Assembly: GCA_020160805.1 (NCBI GenBank)
Contig: JAIUPO010000011.1
Span: 1-64,000, forward strand
Direction of reading: 5' to 3'
DNA from: Actinomycetota bacterium
Lineage (GTDB): Bacteria > Actinomycetota > Actinomycetes > Actinomycetales > Dermatophilaceae
DNA: 64,000 nt
Of the stretch, positions 40,052 through 49,830 are shown one piece after another. The notes beneath the pieces were generated by a model that did no database searches, was not told where the DNA came from, and was given only the letters and a program-made list of their open reading frames with translations. Each line of letters starts with the position of its first letter. The stretch's first letter is position 1. The position numbers were made by a program, and so were the translations under genes.

Positions 40052-41209
40052 TCAGCGGGACGGGCGGGGACGGCGAACGTCGAGGTCGTGGCGGACCGCG
40101 CGGATCACCGGCCGCAGCGCGAGCACGGAGGCCAGATCGCCCAAGCTGGCGAGTTCGTCGACGATGGCGCGCGTCGGAGGCAAGAGCAGCGCCTCGCCGC
40201 GATCCGTCACGGCGGCCAGGTCTGCGACGCGGATCCAGCGCGAGTCGTGCGCCTCGGTGGTCGTATGCCGCCAACTCGCTTCCTCCCCCGCACTGACAGG
40301 GGCGATGAAGAAGTAGACATCGAAGCGCTTGGGCACCCCGATCGGTGTCACCCAGTTGTCCCATGGCACCAGGCGCGAGGGGTCGAGCTCGGCAGCGGCC
40401 TCTTCGCGCACCTCCCGCAGACCGGTCGCGAGCAGCGTGCGCGCCGCGCTCAGAGGGTCGTCGGCGACCGACCCGACGTCCGTCGCGCGCCACGCCGAGA
40501 CGTGCTCGCGCAGCAGCTCGTCGGACACATCCACACGGGCCAAGCGATCCGCGGCATCAATGCGCCCGCCGGGGAAGACGACCGCATTGGCCGCGAAATC
40601 CATTGTCCCGACACGATATTGGACAAAGGATTCCAGACCGGCTGCCCCGTCACGCAAGGGGATCACACTGACCGCGGGCCGGGGCAAGGGCTCATCCCGC
40701 AGCGGGCGTGCCATCGTGATCCGCCGACCCCAGCGGCTCAGGCCGTCCCGCTCTTCGGCAGCAATGAGGGGCGCTAACCAGCCTGGATCGGTCACTTCCG
40801 CGAAGCCCTGAGCGGTATAGAAGGGCGCATTCCATCCCACCTCAGCAAAAGTGCGCAGGAATATGGCGTCATGTCCCGCATCCACAGCAGCGCCCATCGC
40901 CGCGCGAAGGAGCGCGGTGCCCAGGCCCAGCCGGCCGACCTCGGGCCGCACGGACAGTTGCTCAAGAACGAGATGCCCGGCGACATCGAGGACATGGGCG
41001 AAACCCACGGCCGGCTGTCCGGCGACCAGGAGAAACCCAGGGCCGGAAGCTCGCTGCGCCGCGCTCGCACCGGGGCCCGGCCACTCGTCATACGAGATGC
41101 CCCGCGCAGCGGACAGGGTCGCGAAACGGGTGTCGGCGGCGCGTTCGATGTCCTCGATCAGCTCCAGGTCGGCCGCATCGGCATACCGAATCGCCGTGAA
41201 GCGGAGCAC
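40052..41209 (-). CDS. GNAT acetyltransferase - Nudix hydrolase fusion
   Basis: 385 residues with two enzymes in one chain. The GNAT domain (about 1-170) has the acetyl-CoA loop VRPEVGRLGLGTALLRAA and FYTAQGFAEV. The Nudix domain (about 178-385) has VVFPGGRIDAADR followed, after an insertion of about 35 residues, by GLREVREEAAAELD, an interrupted Nudix box like that of NUDT7/NUDT19 relatives; the usual Gly after REVREEA is Ala. Substrates unknown; CoA or other nucleoside diphosphate derivatives are plausible. The GTG start follows the nusB stop by two bases. Confidence 0.8.
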   Translation of the reverse strand: MLRFTAIRYADAADLELIEDIERAADTRFATLSAARGISYDEWPGPGASAAQRASGPGFLLVAGQPAVGFAHVLDVAGHLVLEQLSVRPEVGRLGLGTALLRAAMGAAVDAGHDAIFLRTFAEVGWNAPFYTAQGFAEVTDPGWLAPLIAAEERDGLSRWGRRITMARPLRDEPLPRPAVSVIPLRDGAAGLESFVQYRVGTMDFAANAVVFPGGRIDAADRLARVDVSDELLREHVSAWRATDVGSVADDPLSAARTLLATGLREVREEAAAELDPSRLVPWDNWVTPIGVPKRFDVYFFIAPVSAGEEASWRHTTTEAHDSRWIRVADLAAVTDRGEALLLPPTRAIVDELASLGDLASVLALRPVIRAVRHDLDVRRPRPSR

Positions 41210-41211
41210 GA

Positions 41212-41625
41212 TCAGGCCAGCGTCGGCTTGACCTGCGCGAGCCGGCCGAGCAGGCCGTTGACGAACTTCGGCGAGTCATCGGTGGACAGCTGGGTGGCCA
41301 GCCCCACGGCCTCGCTGATGGCCACCGCCTCGGCGACATCCTCGCTGTACAGCACCTCAAACGCCCCGAGACGCAGGATGGCCCGATCGACGGCCGGCAT
41401 CCGCTCGACCGGCCAGCCCTGGCTGTAGGTGTTGAGCAGTTCGTTGATATCCCGCCAGTGCGCGATGACGCCCTCGACGAGGGTCGCGGTGTAAGGGTTC
41501 AGCGGCGCGTCGGTGACCGGCGCGGCCAGCCGCTCGTGCAGCAGGTCCCCGACATTGACGCCGCGCGCCTCAGCCTCAAAGAGCAGGTCGAGGGCGCGCT
41601 TGCGCGCCTTGGTGCGGGCGGCCAT
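41212..41625 (-). CDS. nusB: Transcription antitermination factor NusB
   Basis: 137 residues, all-helical. Binds boxA RNA with NusE (S10) in rRNA antitermination. ARTKARKRALDLLFEAEARG is the RNA-binding N-terminus, with VDRAILRLGAFEVLY and FVNGLLGRLA near the end. It follows efp by 22 bases, the normal actinobacterial pairing. Confidence 0.97.
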   Translation of the reverse strand: MAARTKARKRALDLLFEAEARGVNVGDLLHERLAAPVTDAPLNPYTATLVEGVIAHWRDINELLNTYSQGWPVERMPAVDRAILRLGAFEVLYSEDVAEAVAISEAVGLATQLSTDDSPKFVNGLLGRLAQVKPTLA

Positions 41626-41647
41626 CCGAATCGTGTTCCGGGAGAAG

Positions 41648-42208
41648 TCAGTTCACACGGCCGAGGTAGGACCCGTCGCGGGTGTCCACCTTGACCTTGG
41701 TGCCGGTTTCGAGGAAGAGCGGCACCTGGATCTCGGCGCCGGTCTCCAGGGTGGCGGGCTTGGTGCCGCCGGTCGACCGATCGCCCTGCAGGCCCGGCTC
41801 GGTGTAGGAGATCTCGAGGACGACGGAGGCGGGCAGTTCGATGTAGAGGACATTGCCGTCATTGCGAGCGACGATGGCGTCCTGGTTCTCCAGCATGTAC
41901 TTCGCGGCATCCCCGACGGTGGCCGGGCTCACGGCGATCTGGTCGTAGGTGTCCGGGTCCATGAAGACGAAGTCGGTGCCGTCGTTGTAGAGGTACTGCA
42001 TCGTGCGCTTGTCGACATTGGCCGTCTCCACCTTGACGCCCGCATTGAAGGTCTTGTCGACGACCTTGCCGGAGAGCACATTCTTCAGCTTGGTGCGCAC
42101 GAAGGCCGGCCCCTTGCCGGGCTTGACGTGCTGGAACTCGACCACAGTCCAGAGCTGTCCGTCGATATTGAGGACAAGGCCGTTCTTCAGGTCGTTGGTC
42201 GTTGCCAC
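41648..42208 (-). CDS. efp: Elongation factor P
   Basis: 186 residues from GTG 42208, giving [12 protein letters not shown] as in related proteins; an in-frame ATG three codons earlier (42217) is possible, and neither start has a clear Shine-Dalgarno sequence. EF-P rescues ribosomes stalled at polyproline. The three OB-like domains are present and the tip loop reads [16 protein letters not shown], with the lysine in the position that is modified in some bacteria. Confidence 0.96.
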   Translation of the reverse strand: MATTNDLKNGLVLNIDGQLWTVVEFQHVKPGKGPAFVRTKLKNVLSGKVVDKTFNAGVKVETANVDKRTMQYLYNDGTDFVFMDPDTYDQIAVSPATVGDAAKYMLENQDAIVARNDGNVLYIELPASVVLEISYTEPGLQGDRSTGGTKPATLETGAEIQVPLFLETGTKVKVDTRDGSYLGRVN

Positions 42209-42336
42209 GAGTCTCATGCTTTCGTCGTATGCCGCCCGCTCGCGCACGCGCGCGCCACCAAGGCAGATGTCGGTGAGGATCGTCTGTCATCGTATCGCGG
42301 GTATCGCCACAGCCCCGAATCGGCAACAATCACGCC

Positions 42337-43899
42337 ATGACTGGCAAGCGGCTGACCCCCATGGATGCGATGTTCCTCTATGGCGAGACTCCCGAGACGA
42401 TGATGCACGTCGGGGGCCTGCTGCCCTTCACGATGCCGCCGGACGCTCCCCCGGACTTCCTGCGCCGGCTCATGGATGAGATCCGCACGACGGCCCCGGT
42501 CCACGCCCCGCTCAACACCAAGCTGAAGACCCCCGGCTTCCTGCTCAACCCCGCGCACCAGTGGATCCCGGACCCGGACTTCGATATCGAGTACCACGTG
42601 CGCCGCTCGGCGCTCCCCCGCCCCGGCGACGAACGCGAGCTTGGCATCCTCGTCTCGCGCCTGCACTCCAATCCGCTGGACCTGACGCGTCCGCCGTGGG
42701 AGATGCATCTGATCGAGGGCCTGGAGAACAACCGCTTCGCGCTCTACGTGAAATTCCATCACGCGCTCGTCGACGGCTATAGCGCCATGCAATTGCTCAT
42801 TCGCTCGCTGTCCACTGATCCGGATTCACGCGCCGAGAACCTCTTCTTCTCCTTGCCCCCGCGGCAGCGCAGCGCTCGTCCGGAGCAGAAGTCGGCACCG
42901 CTCGCCGATGTGAGCGCCGTGCTCGGACGCGCCGTGAATGTCGCCAAGTCCGTGCCGAGCCTCGCCAAATCCCTTGTCGGGCTTCAGCTTCGGCGCGACG
43001 GAGAGTTCAAGGACCTGATCTCCTCGTATGAAGCCCCGCACTCGGTCCTCAACGCGCGCATCGGCCGCAATCGCCGCTTCGCAACCCAGCAGTATGACGT
43101 GGCTCGCCTCTCCGCCGTCGGCAAGGCAGGCGGAGCGACGCTCAATGATGTGGTGCTCGCGATCTGCGGCGGTGGGCTGCGCCAGTTCCTGACCGAGTCG
43201 GGCCAATTGGGCGACAAACCGCTGATCAGCTTCCTGCCGGTCAATGTCCGCGCCAAGGGCGACGCTGGCGGCGGCAATGCGGTCGGCGCGATTCTCGCGA
43301 CCCTCGGCACGGATATCGCTGACCCGGTCGAGCGCCTCGCGACGATCACTCGCTCAACACGCACTGCAAAGAAGCAGCTGACCAACCTGCCGATGGAGTC
43401 GATCCTCGCGTACAGCGCGATGCTTATGGCGCCCTCCGCGACGCAGGTGCTCGCAGCGATGACCGGCATGCCTGCGCCGGTGCCGTTCACCTTCAATCTC
43501 TGCGTCTCCAATGTCCCGGGACCGCGCGAGCCGCTCTACTTCCGCGGGGCGCGCCTCGAGGCGAACTATCCGCTCTCGATCCCGATCCACGGGATGGCCC
43601 TGAATATCACCTGCCAGTCGTATGCCGGCACCCTCAACTTCGGTTTCATCGGCGACCGGGACGCCCTGCCCCACCTGCAGCGGCTCGCGGTCTATACCGG
43701 CGACGCCCTGGCCGAGCTCGAGCAGGCGCTCGGGCTCACCACCGCAGCTCCGGCGCAGAAGGCCACCGATCACAAGGCCACCGCCACGGCGGCGACGGCG
43801 ACGAAGACCACGGCGAGGAAGACCGCGACCAAGAAGACTGCCGCACGGAAGAGCACCGCGAAGAAGGTCCCGGCACGGCGCGCCGACAAGCGGGGGTGA
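42337..43899 (+). CDS. Wax ester synthase / diacylglycerol O-acyltransferase with basic histone-like tail
   Basis: 520 residues. The active-site motif HHALVDG is at 141-147, PLDLTRPPWEMHL at 113-125, and SNVPGPREPLYF (about 391-402) and the region near 270 (NDVVLAICGGGLR) complete the WS/DGAT family pattern. It esterifies acyl-CoA to diacylglycerol or long alcohols to build storage lipid. Unusually, the last 50 residues (about 470-520) are an Ala/Thr/Lys/Arg tail with repeats such as KTTARKTATKKTAARK, like histone H1 or mycobacterial HupB tails. AACAAT ends 6 bases before the ATG: probably leaderless. Confidence 0.9.
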   Translation: MTGKRLTPMDAMFLYGETPETMMHVGGLLPFTMPPDAPPDFLRRLMDEIRTTAPVHAPLNTKLKTPGFLLNPAHQWIPDPDFDIEYHVRRSALPRPGDERELGILVSRLHSNPLDLTRPPWEMHLIEGLENNRFALYVKFHHALVDGYSAMQLLIRSLSTDPDSRAENLFFSLPPRQRSARPEQKSAPLADVSAVLGRAVNVAKSVPSLAKSLVGLQLRRDGEFKDLISSYEAPHSVLNARIGRNRRFATQQYDVARLSAVGKAGGATLNDVVLAICGGGLRQFLTESGQLGDKPLISFLPVNVRAKGDAGGGNAVGAILATLGTDIADPVERLATITRSTRTAKKQLTNLPMESILAYSAMLMAPSATQVLAAMTGMPAPVPFTFNLCVSNVPGPREPLYFRGARLEANYPLSIPIHGMALNITCQSYAGTLNFGFIGDRDALPHLQRLAVYTGDALAELEQALGLTTAAPAQKATDHKATATAATATKTTARKTATKKTAARKSTAKKVPARRADKRG

Positions 43900-43939
43900 G
43901 GTCACCCCATACGGCGAGGGAACCCGGCATCATGGGGCC

Positions 43940-45499
43940 ATGAAGCCCAAAGTTGTGCTTTCGGCCGCCGGTGCTGCGCTTGCTGGGGTGGCGATTCGTG
44001 ATCTGACGCAGAAGAAGCACAGCCTGCAACGCAATTTTCCGGTGGTCGCCCACGCGCGCTATGCGCTAGAGCGGATTGGGCCGGAGTTGCGCCAGTACAT
44101 CGTCACGAGCAATGACGAGGAGCGGCCGTTCAGTCGTGACCAGCGGTCGTGGATCTATGCGTCGGCGAAGTTGCAGAACAACTACACCGGCTTCGGCACC
44201 GACAATGACATCGAGTCGGGCGAGTACGTCATCTTCAAGCAGCACACCTTCTCCGATGTCGTGCCGCCCTCCGCGGTGCACGCGGGTGAGGATGTTTGGC
44301 TGCCGAGCCCGAAGATTCTCGGAGGTCCGCGCGGGCGCCGCGATGCCTTCCGGCCGGACTCCGTGGTCAATATCAGCGCGATGAGCTTCGGGTCGCTGTC
44401 AGGCAACGCGGTTGAGGCCCTCAATGCTGGTGCCAAGCTTGCGAACTGCATGCACAACACCGGCGAGGGTGGGCTCTCGCCCCACCATCGCCAAGGCGGG
44501 GACTTGATGCTGCAGATCGGCACGGCATATTTCGGCTGCCGCGACGACGAGGGCCGATTCGATCTCGACAAGCTGATGAAGGTCGTGGAATCGGCACCGG
44601 TTCGCGCAATCGAGATCAAGCTCAGCCAGGGCGCAAAACCCGGCCTCGGCGGCATGCTGCCAGCCGCCAAGATCACTCCGGAAATCGCCGAGATCCGCGG
44701 GATCCCGCTCGGCAAGGACTGCGCCAGCCCATCCCGTCACGCCGAGTTCTCCGATGTCGACAGCATGCTCGACTTCGTCGAAAAGATTGCCCAGGCAACC
44801 GGGAAGCCGGTCGGCATCAAAAGCGCCGTTGGTGACCTGACCTTCTGGCAGTCCCTCGTCGAGGAAATGCAATCCGGCTCTCGCGGAGTCGATTTCGTGA
44901 CCATTGATGGCGGCGAAGGCGGAACGGGTGCCGCCCCGCTGGTCTTCAGCGATGCGGTCTCGCTGCCGTTCCGGGTCGGCTTCTCCCGCGTCTACAAGAC
45001 CTTCGCCGCAGCAGGTATGCAGGACCGGGTCACCTTCATCGGGGCCGGCAAGTTGGGCCTGCCGGACAATGCGCTGGTCGCCTTCGCCCTCGGCGCGGAC
45101 ATGGTCAATGTCGCCCGCGAGGCCATGCTGGCGCTGGGCTGCATCCAGGCGCAGAAGTGTCACACCGACCACTGCCCAACGGGGGTCGCCACCCAAAACC
45201 AGTGGTTGCAGCGCGGCCTCGACCCGACCCTGAAGTCGGTGCGCGTTGCCAACTACATCCGCACGCTGCGTCGCGACCTGCTGAAGGTCTCGGAGGCCTG
45301 TGGTGTCTGGCACCCGGCGATGCTCGACGCCGATGATGTCGAGATCATGGACGGCAACCGGACTGGCACTCCGCTGCGGCATATCTACGGCTATCAACCG
45401 ACCTGGGGCGGCCTGTCCGGCCGGATCCGCGACGACATCATCGAGGCCATGGCCGCGACAGCACCGCAAGGTGGCTCGGCTCCGCCGTCCGGCCACTGA
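43940..45499 (+). CDS. FMN-binding glutamate synthase-like protein
   Basis: 519 residues, ATG 43940 (CATCAT 6 bases upstream). One hydrophobic N-terminal segment (VVLSAAGAALAGVAI), then the FMN/3Fe-4S barrel of glutamate synthases: VVNISAMSFGSLSG, NTGEGGLSPHH, DFVTIDGGEGGTGAAP, and the cluster region GCIQAQKCHTDHCPTGVATQ. The amidotransferase and central domains of true GltB are absent. It may be a membrane-attached stand-alone synthase domain whose real acceptor is not known. Confidence 0.88.
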   Translation: MKPKVVLSAAGAALAGVAIRDLTQKKHSLQRNFPVVAHARYALERIGPELRQYIVTSNDEERPFSRDQRSWIYASAKLQNNYTGFGTDNDIESGEYVIFKQHTFSDVVPPSAVHAGEDVWLPSPKILGGPRGRRDAFRPDSVVNISAMSFGSLSGNAVEALNAGAKLANCMHNTGEGGLSPHHRQGGDLMLQIGTAYFGCRDDEGRFDLDKLMKVVESAPVRAIEIKLSQGAKPGLGGMLPAAKITPEIAEIRGIPLGKDCASPSRHAEFSDVDSMLDFVEKIAQATGKPVGIKSAVGDLTFWQSLVEEMQSGSRGVDFVTIDGGEGGTGAAPLVFSDAVSLPFRVGFSRVYKTFAAAGMQDRVTFIGAGKLGLPDNALVAFALGADMVNVAREAMLALGCIQAQKCHTDHCPTGVATQNQWLQRGLDPTLKSVRVANYIRTLRRDLLKVSEACGVWHPAMLDADDVEIMDGNRTGTPLRHIYGYQPTWGGLSGRIRDDIIEAMAATAPQGGSAPPSGH

Positions 45500-45554
45500 C
45501 CCGAGCCAGAACCCCGCTGCGAAGGCGCGTGACCGCGCGGCGCACACTGGTGCC

Positions 45555-46097
45555 GTGGACATCCCGACGGGCGACTACGACCTCTCACACGACAACGGTC
45601 AACTCCTGATCCGCACCCACACCGAGGGCCCGGCCGCGGCCATGGGACACAACCTCACGATCGAGGTCGACTACTGGTCCGGACAGGTCACCATCGGGAC
45701 GACACCGGCCGATTCGCAGGTTCAGGTCACGGCGGACCTGCGCCACCTCACGGTGATCGGGGGCGCGGGTGGTGCGAAACCGTTGACCGACGGGGACAAG
45801 CCAAAGATCCTCGCCAATGCGGCAAAAGCCCTCGAGCCAGAACGATTTCCCGAGTTGAGATTCGCCTCCTCGGCCATCGATGGCACGTGGGACGACGGGT
45901 CGGTCACCGGCGAACTCACCGTTCATGGCGTCACCGGTCCGGTCGAACTGCGGCTCGATCAACCGGAGCAGGGGGTCCTACGCCTAGCCGGCACGATCCG
46001 GCAAAGCGACTTCGGCGTTCGTCCTTTCTCCACGATGATGGGCGCTCTGAAACTCACCGACGGCGTCGACATCGAGGTGTCGATCCCGTTCGCCTGA
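45555..46097 (+). CDS. YceI family protein
   Basis: 180 residues from GTG 45555 (DIPTGDYDLSHDNG). A lipocalin-like barrel that binds polyisoprenoid-type lipids in characterised members. AAMGHNLTIEV, LRFASSAIDGTW and GELTVHGVTGPVEL are typical. No signal peptide, so cytoplasmic. CACACT ends 6 bases before the GTG, consistent with leaderless transcription. Confidence 0.85.
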   Translation: MDIPTGDYDLSHDNGQLLIRTHTEGPAAAMGHNLTIEVDYWSGQVTIGTTPADSQVQVTADLRHLTVIGGAGGAKPLTDGDKPKILANAAKALEPERFPELRFASSAIDGTWDDGSVTGELTVHGVTGPVELRLDQPEQGVLRLAGTIRQSDFGVRPFSTMMGALKLTDGVDIEVSIPFA

Positions 46098-46127
46098 CCG
46101 GTCCCAGACAAAGGGCCCTGGGGCCGG
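46098..46127. terminator. Bidirectional hairpin between YceI and rdgB
   Basis: Ten-base arms 46098-46107 and 46118-46127 (CCGGTCCCAG, one mismatch), ten-base loop, between two convergent stop codons. Confidence 0.6.
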
Positions 46128-46131
46128 GGGG

Positions 46132-46773
46132 TTAGAGGGCCAGGGCGTCGCGGAGGACGGACTCCATGGCGCGGAAAGCGTTGCCGCGGTGGGAGATCGC
46201 GTTCTTCTCCGTGTCAGTGAACTCGGCGAGAGTGCGTGAGGGGTCGTGGTCCGGGAAGAAGATGGGGTCGTAGCCGAAGCCATTGGTGCCTCGGGGCGTA
46301 TGCCCGATCCGGCCCGTCACGCGGCCCTCGCGGGTGATCGCCTCGCGGCCGGGCACGACGAGGACGGCCGCGCAGACGAAGGCGGCCGAGCGGTGCTCGT
46401 CGGGCACATCCGCCAACTGCTCCAGCAGGAGCGAGAGGTTGGCGCGATCCTTGTCCGCGCGGGCGGCGCCAGGGCCAGCATGGGAGCCAGACCAGCGCGC
46501 GCTGAAGACCCCAGGGCAGCCCCCGAGCACGTCCACGGCGAGCCCACTGTCATCGGCCAGGGCAGGCAAACCCGTTGCCGCAGAGAGGGCTTCGGCCTTC
46601 AGCCGGGCATTGCCGGCGAAGGTCACCTCCGTCTCCGCCACGTCCGGAATGTCCGGGAAGTCCGACGCTCCGACGATTTCCAGGTCGAGGTCACGGCACA
46701 CCTCGGCGAGGATCTGCCGCAACTCATAGACCTTATGCTCGTTCTGCGTCGCGAGCACCACCCGTCGGCTCAT
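46132..46773 (-). CDS. rdgB: Non-canonical purine NTP pyrophosphatase (RdgB/HAM1)
   Basis: 213 residues. Hydrolyses ITP, dITP and XTP to protect nucleic acids. [41 protein letters not shown], and the C-terminal [10 protein letters not shown] with [11 protein letters not shown] match the family. ATGA overlap with rph. Confidence 0.96.
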   Translation of the reverse strand: MSRRVVLATQNEHKVYELRQILAEVCRDLDLEIVGASDFPDIPDVAETEVTFAGNARLKAEALSAATGLPALADDSGLAVDVLGGCPGVFSARWSGSHAGPGAARADKDRANLSLLLEQLADVPDEHRSAAFVCAAVLVVPGREAITREGRVTGRIGHTPRGTNGFGYDPIFFPDHDPSRTLAEFTDTEKNAISHRGNAFRAMESVLRDALAL

Positions 46774-47516
46774 CGAACGCGCTCCCGCACCGGCGCCTCG
46801 AGAGCCTCGGCCTGCCGGCGAGTGAGTTCTTCACAGCCAGCCGTCGCCAGGTCCAGCAGCGCACCGAGCAGATCGCGGTCAAAGGGCTCCCCCTCAGCCG
46901 TCCCCTGCACCTCGACGAAGCGGCCGTCGCCGGTCATGACGACATTCATGTCGGTCTGCGCCGTCGAGTCCTCGGGATAGTCGAGGTCGATCACCGGGGT
47001 GCCGGCGACAACGCCGACGCTGATCGCCGCGACCGAGCCGGTGAGCGGGTGCGCCGAGGCCGGCAACAGGCCCCGCTCATGGGCGTCGGCGATGGCGTCC
47101 GCCAGCGCGACATACGCTCCGGTGATCGCCGCCGTCCGGGTGCCACCATCGGCCTGCAAGACATCGCAGTCGATCACGATCGTGTTCTCCCCCAAGGCTT
47201 TCGTGTCGATGATCGCTCGCAGCGATCGGCCGATGAGCCGGGAGATCTCATGCGTGCGTCCGCCGACTCGCCCCTTGCGCGACTCACGATCGCTGCGCGT
47301 ATTGGTCGAGCGCGGCAACATTTCGTACTCCGCCGTGACCCAGCCGCTGCCCTTGCCCTTCAGCCAGCGCGGCACCCCTTCGGTGAACGAGGCGGCGCAC
47401 AGCACTCGGGTGCGGCCGAACTCGACGAGCACGCTGCCTTCGGCGTGGTCGAGCCAGTTGCGGGTGATGCGCACCTCGCGCAGTGAATCGGGGGTGCGGC
47501 CGTCGTGACGAGTCAT
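46770..47516 (-). CDS. rph: Ribonuclease PH
   Basis: 248 residues from ATG 47516 ([16 protein letters not shown]). Phosphorolytic 3' exonuclease that finishes tRNA ends. [30 protein letters not shown] and [16 protein letters not shown] are characteristic. TACCGT ends 6 bases before the ATG, suggesting a leaderless transcript. Followed by rdgB with a 4-base overlap. Confidence 0.97.
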   Translation of the reverse strand: MTRHDGRTPDSLREVRITRNWLDHAEGSVLVEFGRTRVLCAASFTEGVPRWLKGKGSGWVTAEYEMLPRSTNTRSDRESRKGRVGGRTHEISRLIGRSLRAIIDTKALGENTIVIDCDVLQADGGTRTAAITGAYVALADAIADAHERGLLPASAHPLTGSVAAISVGVVAGTPVIDLDYPEDSTAQTDMNVVMTGDGRFVEVQGTAEGEPFDRDLLGALLDLATAGCEELTRRQAEALEAPVRERVR

Positions 47517-47562
47517 GCGGCCACGGTATCCGCCTGCCCGCCGCGGCCCGAAATGCTGGCGA

Positions 47563-48327
47563 TCAGAGGTCGTAGGTCGCGTCGGGGGCGGCGAGTTCCA
47601 CCTCGCCGGGCCAGACCTCGGCGGCCTGGGCACGGCATACCTCCGGGTCGTTCCACGCGGGGATGTGAGTGAGCATGAGGCGGCGAGCCCCGGCACCCAC
47701 GGCCGCCTCGGCGGCGCGTCGACCGGTTAGGTGTATGCCACGCAAGACATCTCGCCCCTCGACGAAGGCGCTGTCGGCCAGGACGAGATCGGCATCGGCG
47801 CACAGGTCGCGGAGCCGGTCGCATGCGTCCGTGTCGCCGGTATAGGCGAGCACCGCCCCGTCGGCTTCGACGCGATAGCCGTACGCCTCCACAGGGTGGT
47901 GGACGCGGTATGCCGTGACCCGAAGCGGCCCGACCTGCGCCACCGCGCCCTGGGTCACCGTGTGGAAGGCAAACTGGCCGAGCATGCCGTCATCGTCCAT
48001 GCCTTCATAGGCCTCGTGCATGCGCTCCCGCGCGCCACCGGGCGCGTGGACGGGCACGGGCGCCTGCGGCATCGCCCCAGGCCGGTACTTGCGATAGACG
48101 TACAGCCCGGTCAGGTCCATGCAGTGATCGGGGTGCAGGTGCGTGATGAAGATGGCGTCGAGATCGTCTGGGTCGAGATGCCGTTGGAGCGCACCCAGGG
48201 CGCCATTGCCGAGATCGAGCAGGATCGAATAGGTGCGGCCACCCGAATCCGCTTGCACGAGATAGCTCGACGCGGGCGAGGCCGGTCCGGCAAAGGATCC
48301 GGAGCAGCCGATGATCGTCAGCTTCAC
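47563..48327 (-). CDS. Metallo-beta-lactamase fold phosphodiesterase, Rv1339-like
   Basis: 254 residues. The metal site is complete: ITHLHPDH (His63, His65, Asp67, His68), a later Asp in [14 protein letters not shown] and a C-terminal His in LMLTHIPAW. The position between murI and rph matches Mycobacterium tuberculosis Rv1339, reported as an atypical class II cyclic-AMP phosphodiesterase; it also resembles RNase Z but lacks a long exosite arm. The cAMP role is inferred from synteny. The GTG start overlaps the murI stop (GTGA). Confidence 0.85.
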   Translation of the reverse strand: MKLTIIGCSGSFAGPASPASSYLVQADSGGRTYSILLDLGNGALGALQRHLDPDDLDAIFITHLHPDHCMDLTGLYVYRKYRPGAMPQAPVPVHAPGGARERMHEAYEGMDDDGMLGQFAFHTVTQGAVAQVGPLRVTAYRVHHPVEAYGYRVEADGAVLAYTGDTDACDRLRDLCADADLVLADSAFVEGRDVLRGIHLTGRRAAEAAVGAGARRLMLTHIPAWNDPEVCRAQAAEVWPGEVELAAPDATYDL

Positions 48328-49139
48328 GAGAGCGTCACCGGAGTTTGCGCGAGGTTTCCGAAGACGTCTTCGACTTCGGGGCCGAGGAAGCGGCGCGCCA
48401 ATCGCCGGAACTCTTCCGGGTCGCCAGTCGTGGAGAAGCCGTGGCGCGGCGGCGGCAGGTGGTCGGGCCGCAAGGCATCCAGGTCGGCCAGGGTTCGGTA
48501 GACATCTTTGGCCGTTTCTTCCGCCGAGGAGACCAGGGTCACGCCCTCCCCCATGACATAGGAGATCACGCCGGTCAGCAGCGGATAGTGCGTGCAGCCC
48601 AGGACAAGCGTGTCAATCTCCTTGCCCGCCAACGGATCTAAGTATTCGTGCGCGACCTTCAGCAGCTCGGGCCCGCCGGTGATCCCCGACTCGACGAACT
48701 CGACGAAGCGCGGGCACGGCCGCGAGAGCACCTCGATATCGGGGGCGGCGGCGAAAGCATCGATATAGGCCTTGGACTTGTGCGTGCCCTTGGTCGAGAT
48801 CACCCCGACGCGCTTGTTGCGCGTCGCGCGGGCGGCTCGTCGCACGGCCGGTCGGATCACTTCGACAGTCGGCACGTCATAGCGCTCCCGGGCGTCGTGC
48901 AGCACCGCGGCGCTCGCGGTATTGCACGCAATGACGAGGATCTTCACACCATGATCGACGAGCCGGTCGAGGCACTCCAGCGCGTACTGCCGCGTTTCGG
49001 CAATCGGCCTCGGGCCATAGGGCGCGCGCGCGGTGTCGCCGAGATAGGCGATGGATTCCTGCGGCAATTGATCCAGGACGGCCCGGGCCACGGTCAGTCC
49101 GCCATAGCCGGAATCGAAGATCCCGATGGGTGCATCCAC
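48324..49139 (-). CDS. murI: Glutamate racemase
   Basis: 271 residues. Supplies D-glutamate for peptidoglycan. Asp9 in [11 protein letters not shown], Cys72 in VIACNTAS and Cys182 in LGCTHYPLL are the catalytic set. TAGGCT lies 8 bases before the GTG start: probably leaderless and the head of murI-MBL. Confidence 0.97.
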   Translation of the reverse strand: MDAPIGIFDSGYGGLTVARAVLDQLPQESIAYLGDTARAPYGPRPIAETRQYALECLDRLVDHGVKILVIACNTASAAVLHDARERYDVPTVEVIRPAVRRAARATRNKRVGVISTKGTHKSKAYIDAFAAAPDIEVLSRPCPRFVEFVESGITGGPELLKVAHEYLDPLAGKEIDTLVLGCTHYPLLTGVISYVMGEGVTLVSSAEETAKDVYRTLADLDALRPDHLPPPRHGFSTTGDPEEFRRLARRFLGPEVEDVFGNLAQTPVTLS

Positions 49140-49160
49140 GGTGCGAGAGCCTAGGCGAGT

Positions 49161-49829
49161 TCAGTGCCGGGGAAGCATGGACGTGGCGAGCGTCTCCTGC
49201 AACCAGGTCAGGAAGTCGTAGACGACGATGGCGTATGCCGCCGGCTCCTGCGGATCGACCGCCTCGGCGATCGCCTGGAGGCGCTCGGCGTCAGCGTCCT
49301 CGCGCAGCCCGAGCCGGTCCCCAAGGACGAGACGGACATCGGTGAGCGCGACGAGGAAGGTGATGGCCTTTTGCTCGCTCAGCTCGACGCGATCATCGAC
49401 CACCTCGCTCAGGGCGGCGATGGAAGCCGTCAGTCCGCTGAGCTTGCGAGCCCGCAGCGAGTCCTCGGTCAGGCGCCGGAACTCGCGCGCGGCGTCCTCG
49501 TCGGTGCGGTTCGCGGCGGGGAAGAGCCGGTCCAGGGCGGGGTCCCGATCCTCCGAGCCGAAGCCGCGGCCCCCGAGTTCGGCCGACGAGTCGGGCACGG
49601 TCACAGAGCCGAAGTCGGCTCCTAGACCGGCGACGATCGCGTCGAATGGGTCCTCACTCACCGGCTGCGTCGACGATGAATCCGATTGCGCCGCAACCGA
49701 ATCGGTCGGATCGATCAGATCCCGAACCTGATTGAAGAGCTCGATCAGGAGCGCCCGCTCGCCCTCGTCGAGCCGGGCCGCGAACCGCAAACCGGCCCCG
49801 CGGCCGCGTCGGGAAAAGCCGCGGGCCAC
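49161..49829 (-). CDS. DUF2017 family protein
   Basis: 222 residues. Matches the actinobacterial DUF2017 family by its start (GLRFAARLDEGERALLIELFNQVRDLI), helix-rich C-terminal half (YDFLTWLQETLATSML) and place directly after clpS. A variable acidic Ser/Asp/Gly region occupies residues 45-100. The start is GTG one base after the clpS stop. Function unknown; the fixed link to clpS hints at a role in regulated proteolysis. Confidence 0.85.
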   Translation of the reverse strand: MARGFSRRGRGAGLRFAARLDEGERALLIELFNQVRDLIDPTDSVAAQSDSSSTQPVSEDPFDAIVAGLGADFGSVTVPDSSAELGGRGFGSEDRDPALDRLFPAANRTDEDAAREFRRLTEDSLRARKLSGLTASIAALSEVVDDRVELSEQKAITFLVALTDVRLVLGDRLGLREDADAERLQAIAEAVDPQEPAAYAIVVYDFLTWLQETLATSMLPRH

Positions 49830-49830
49830 G

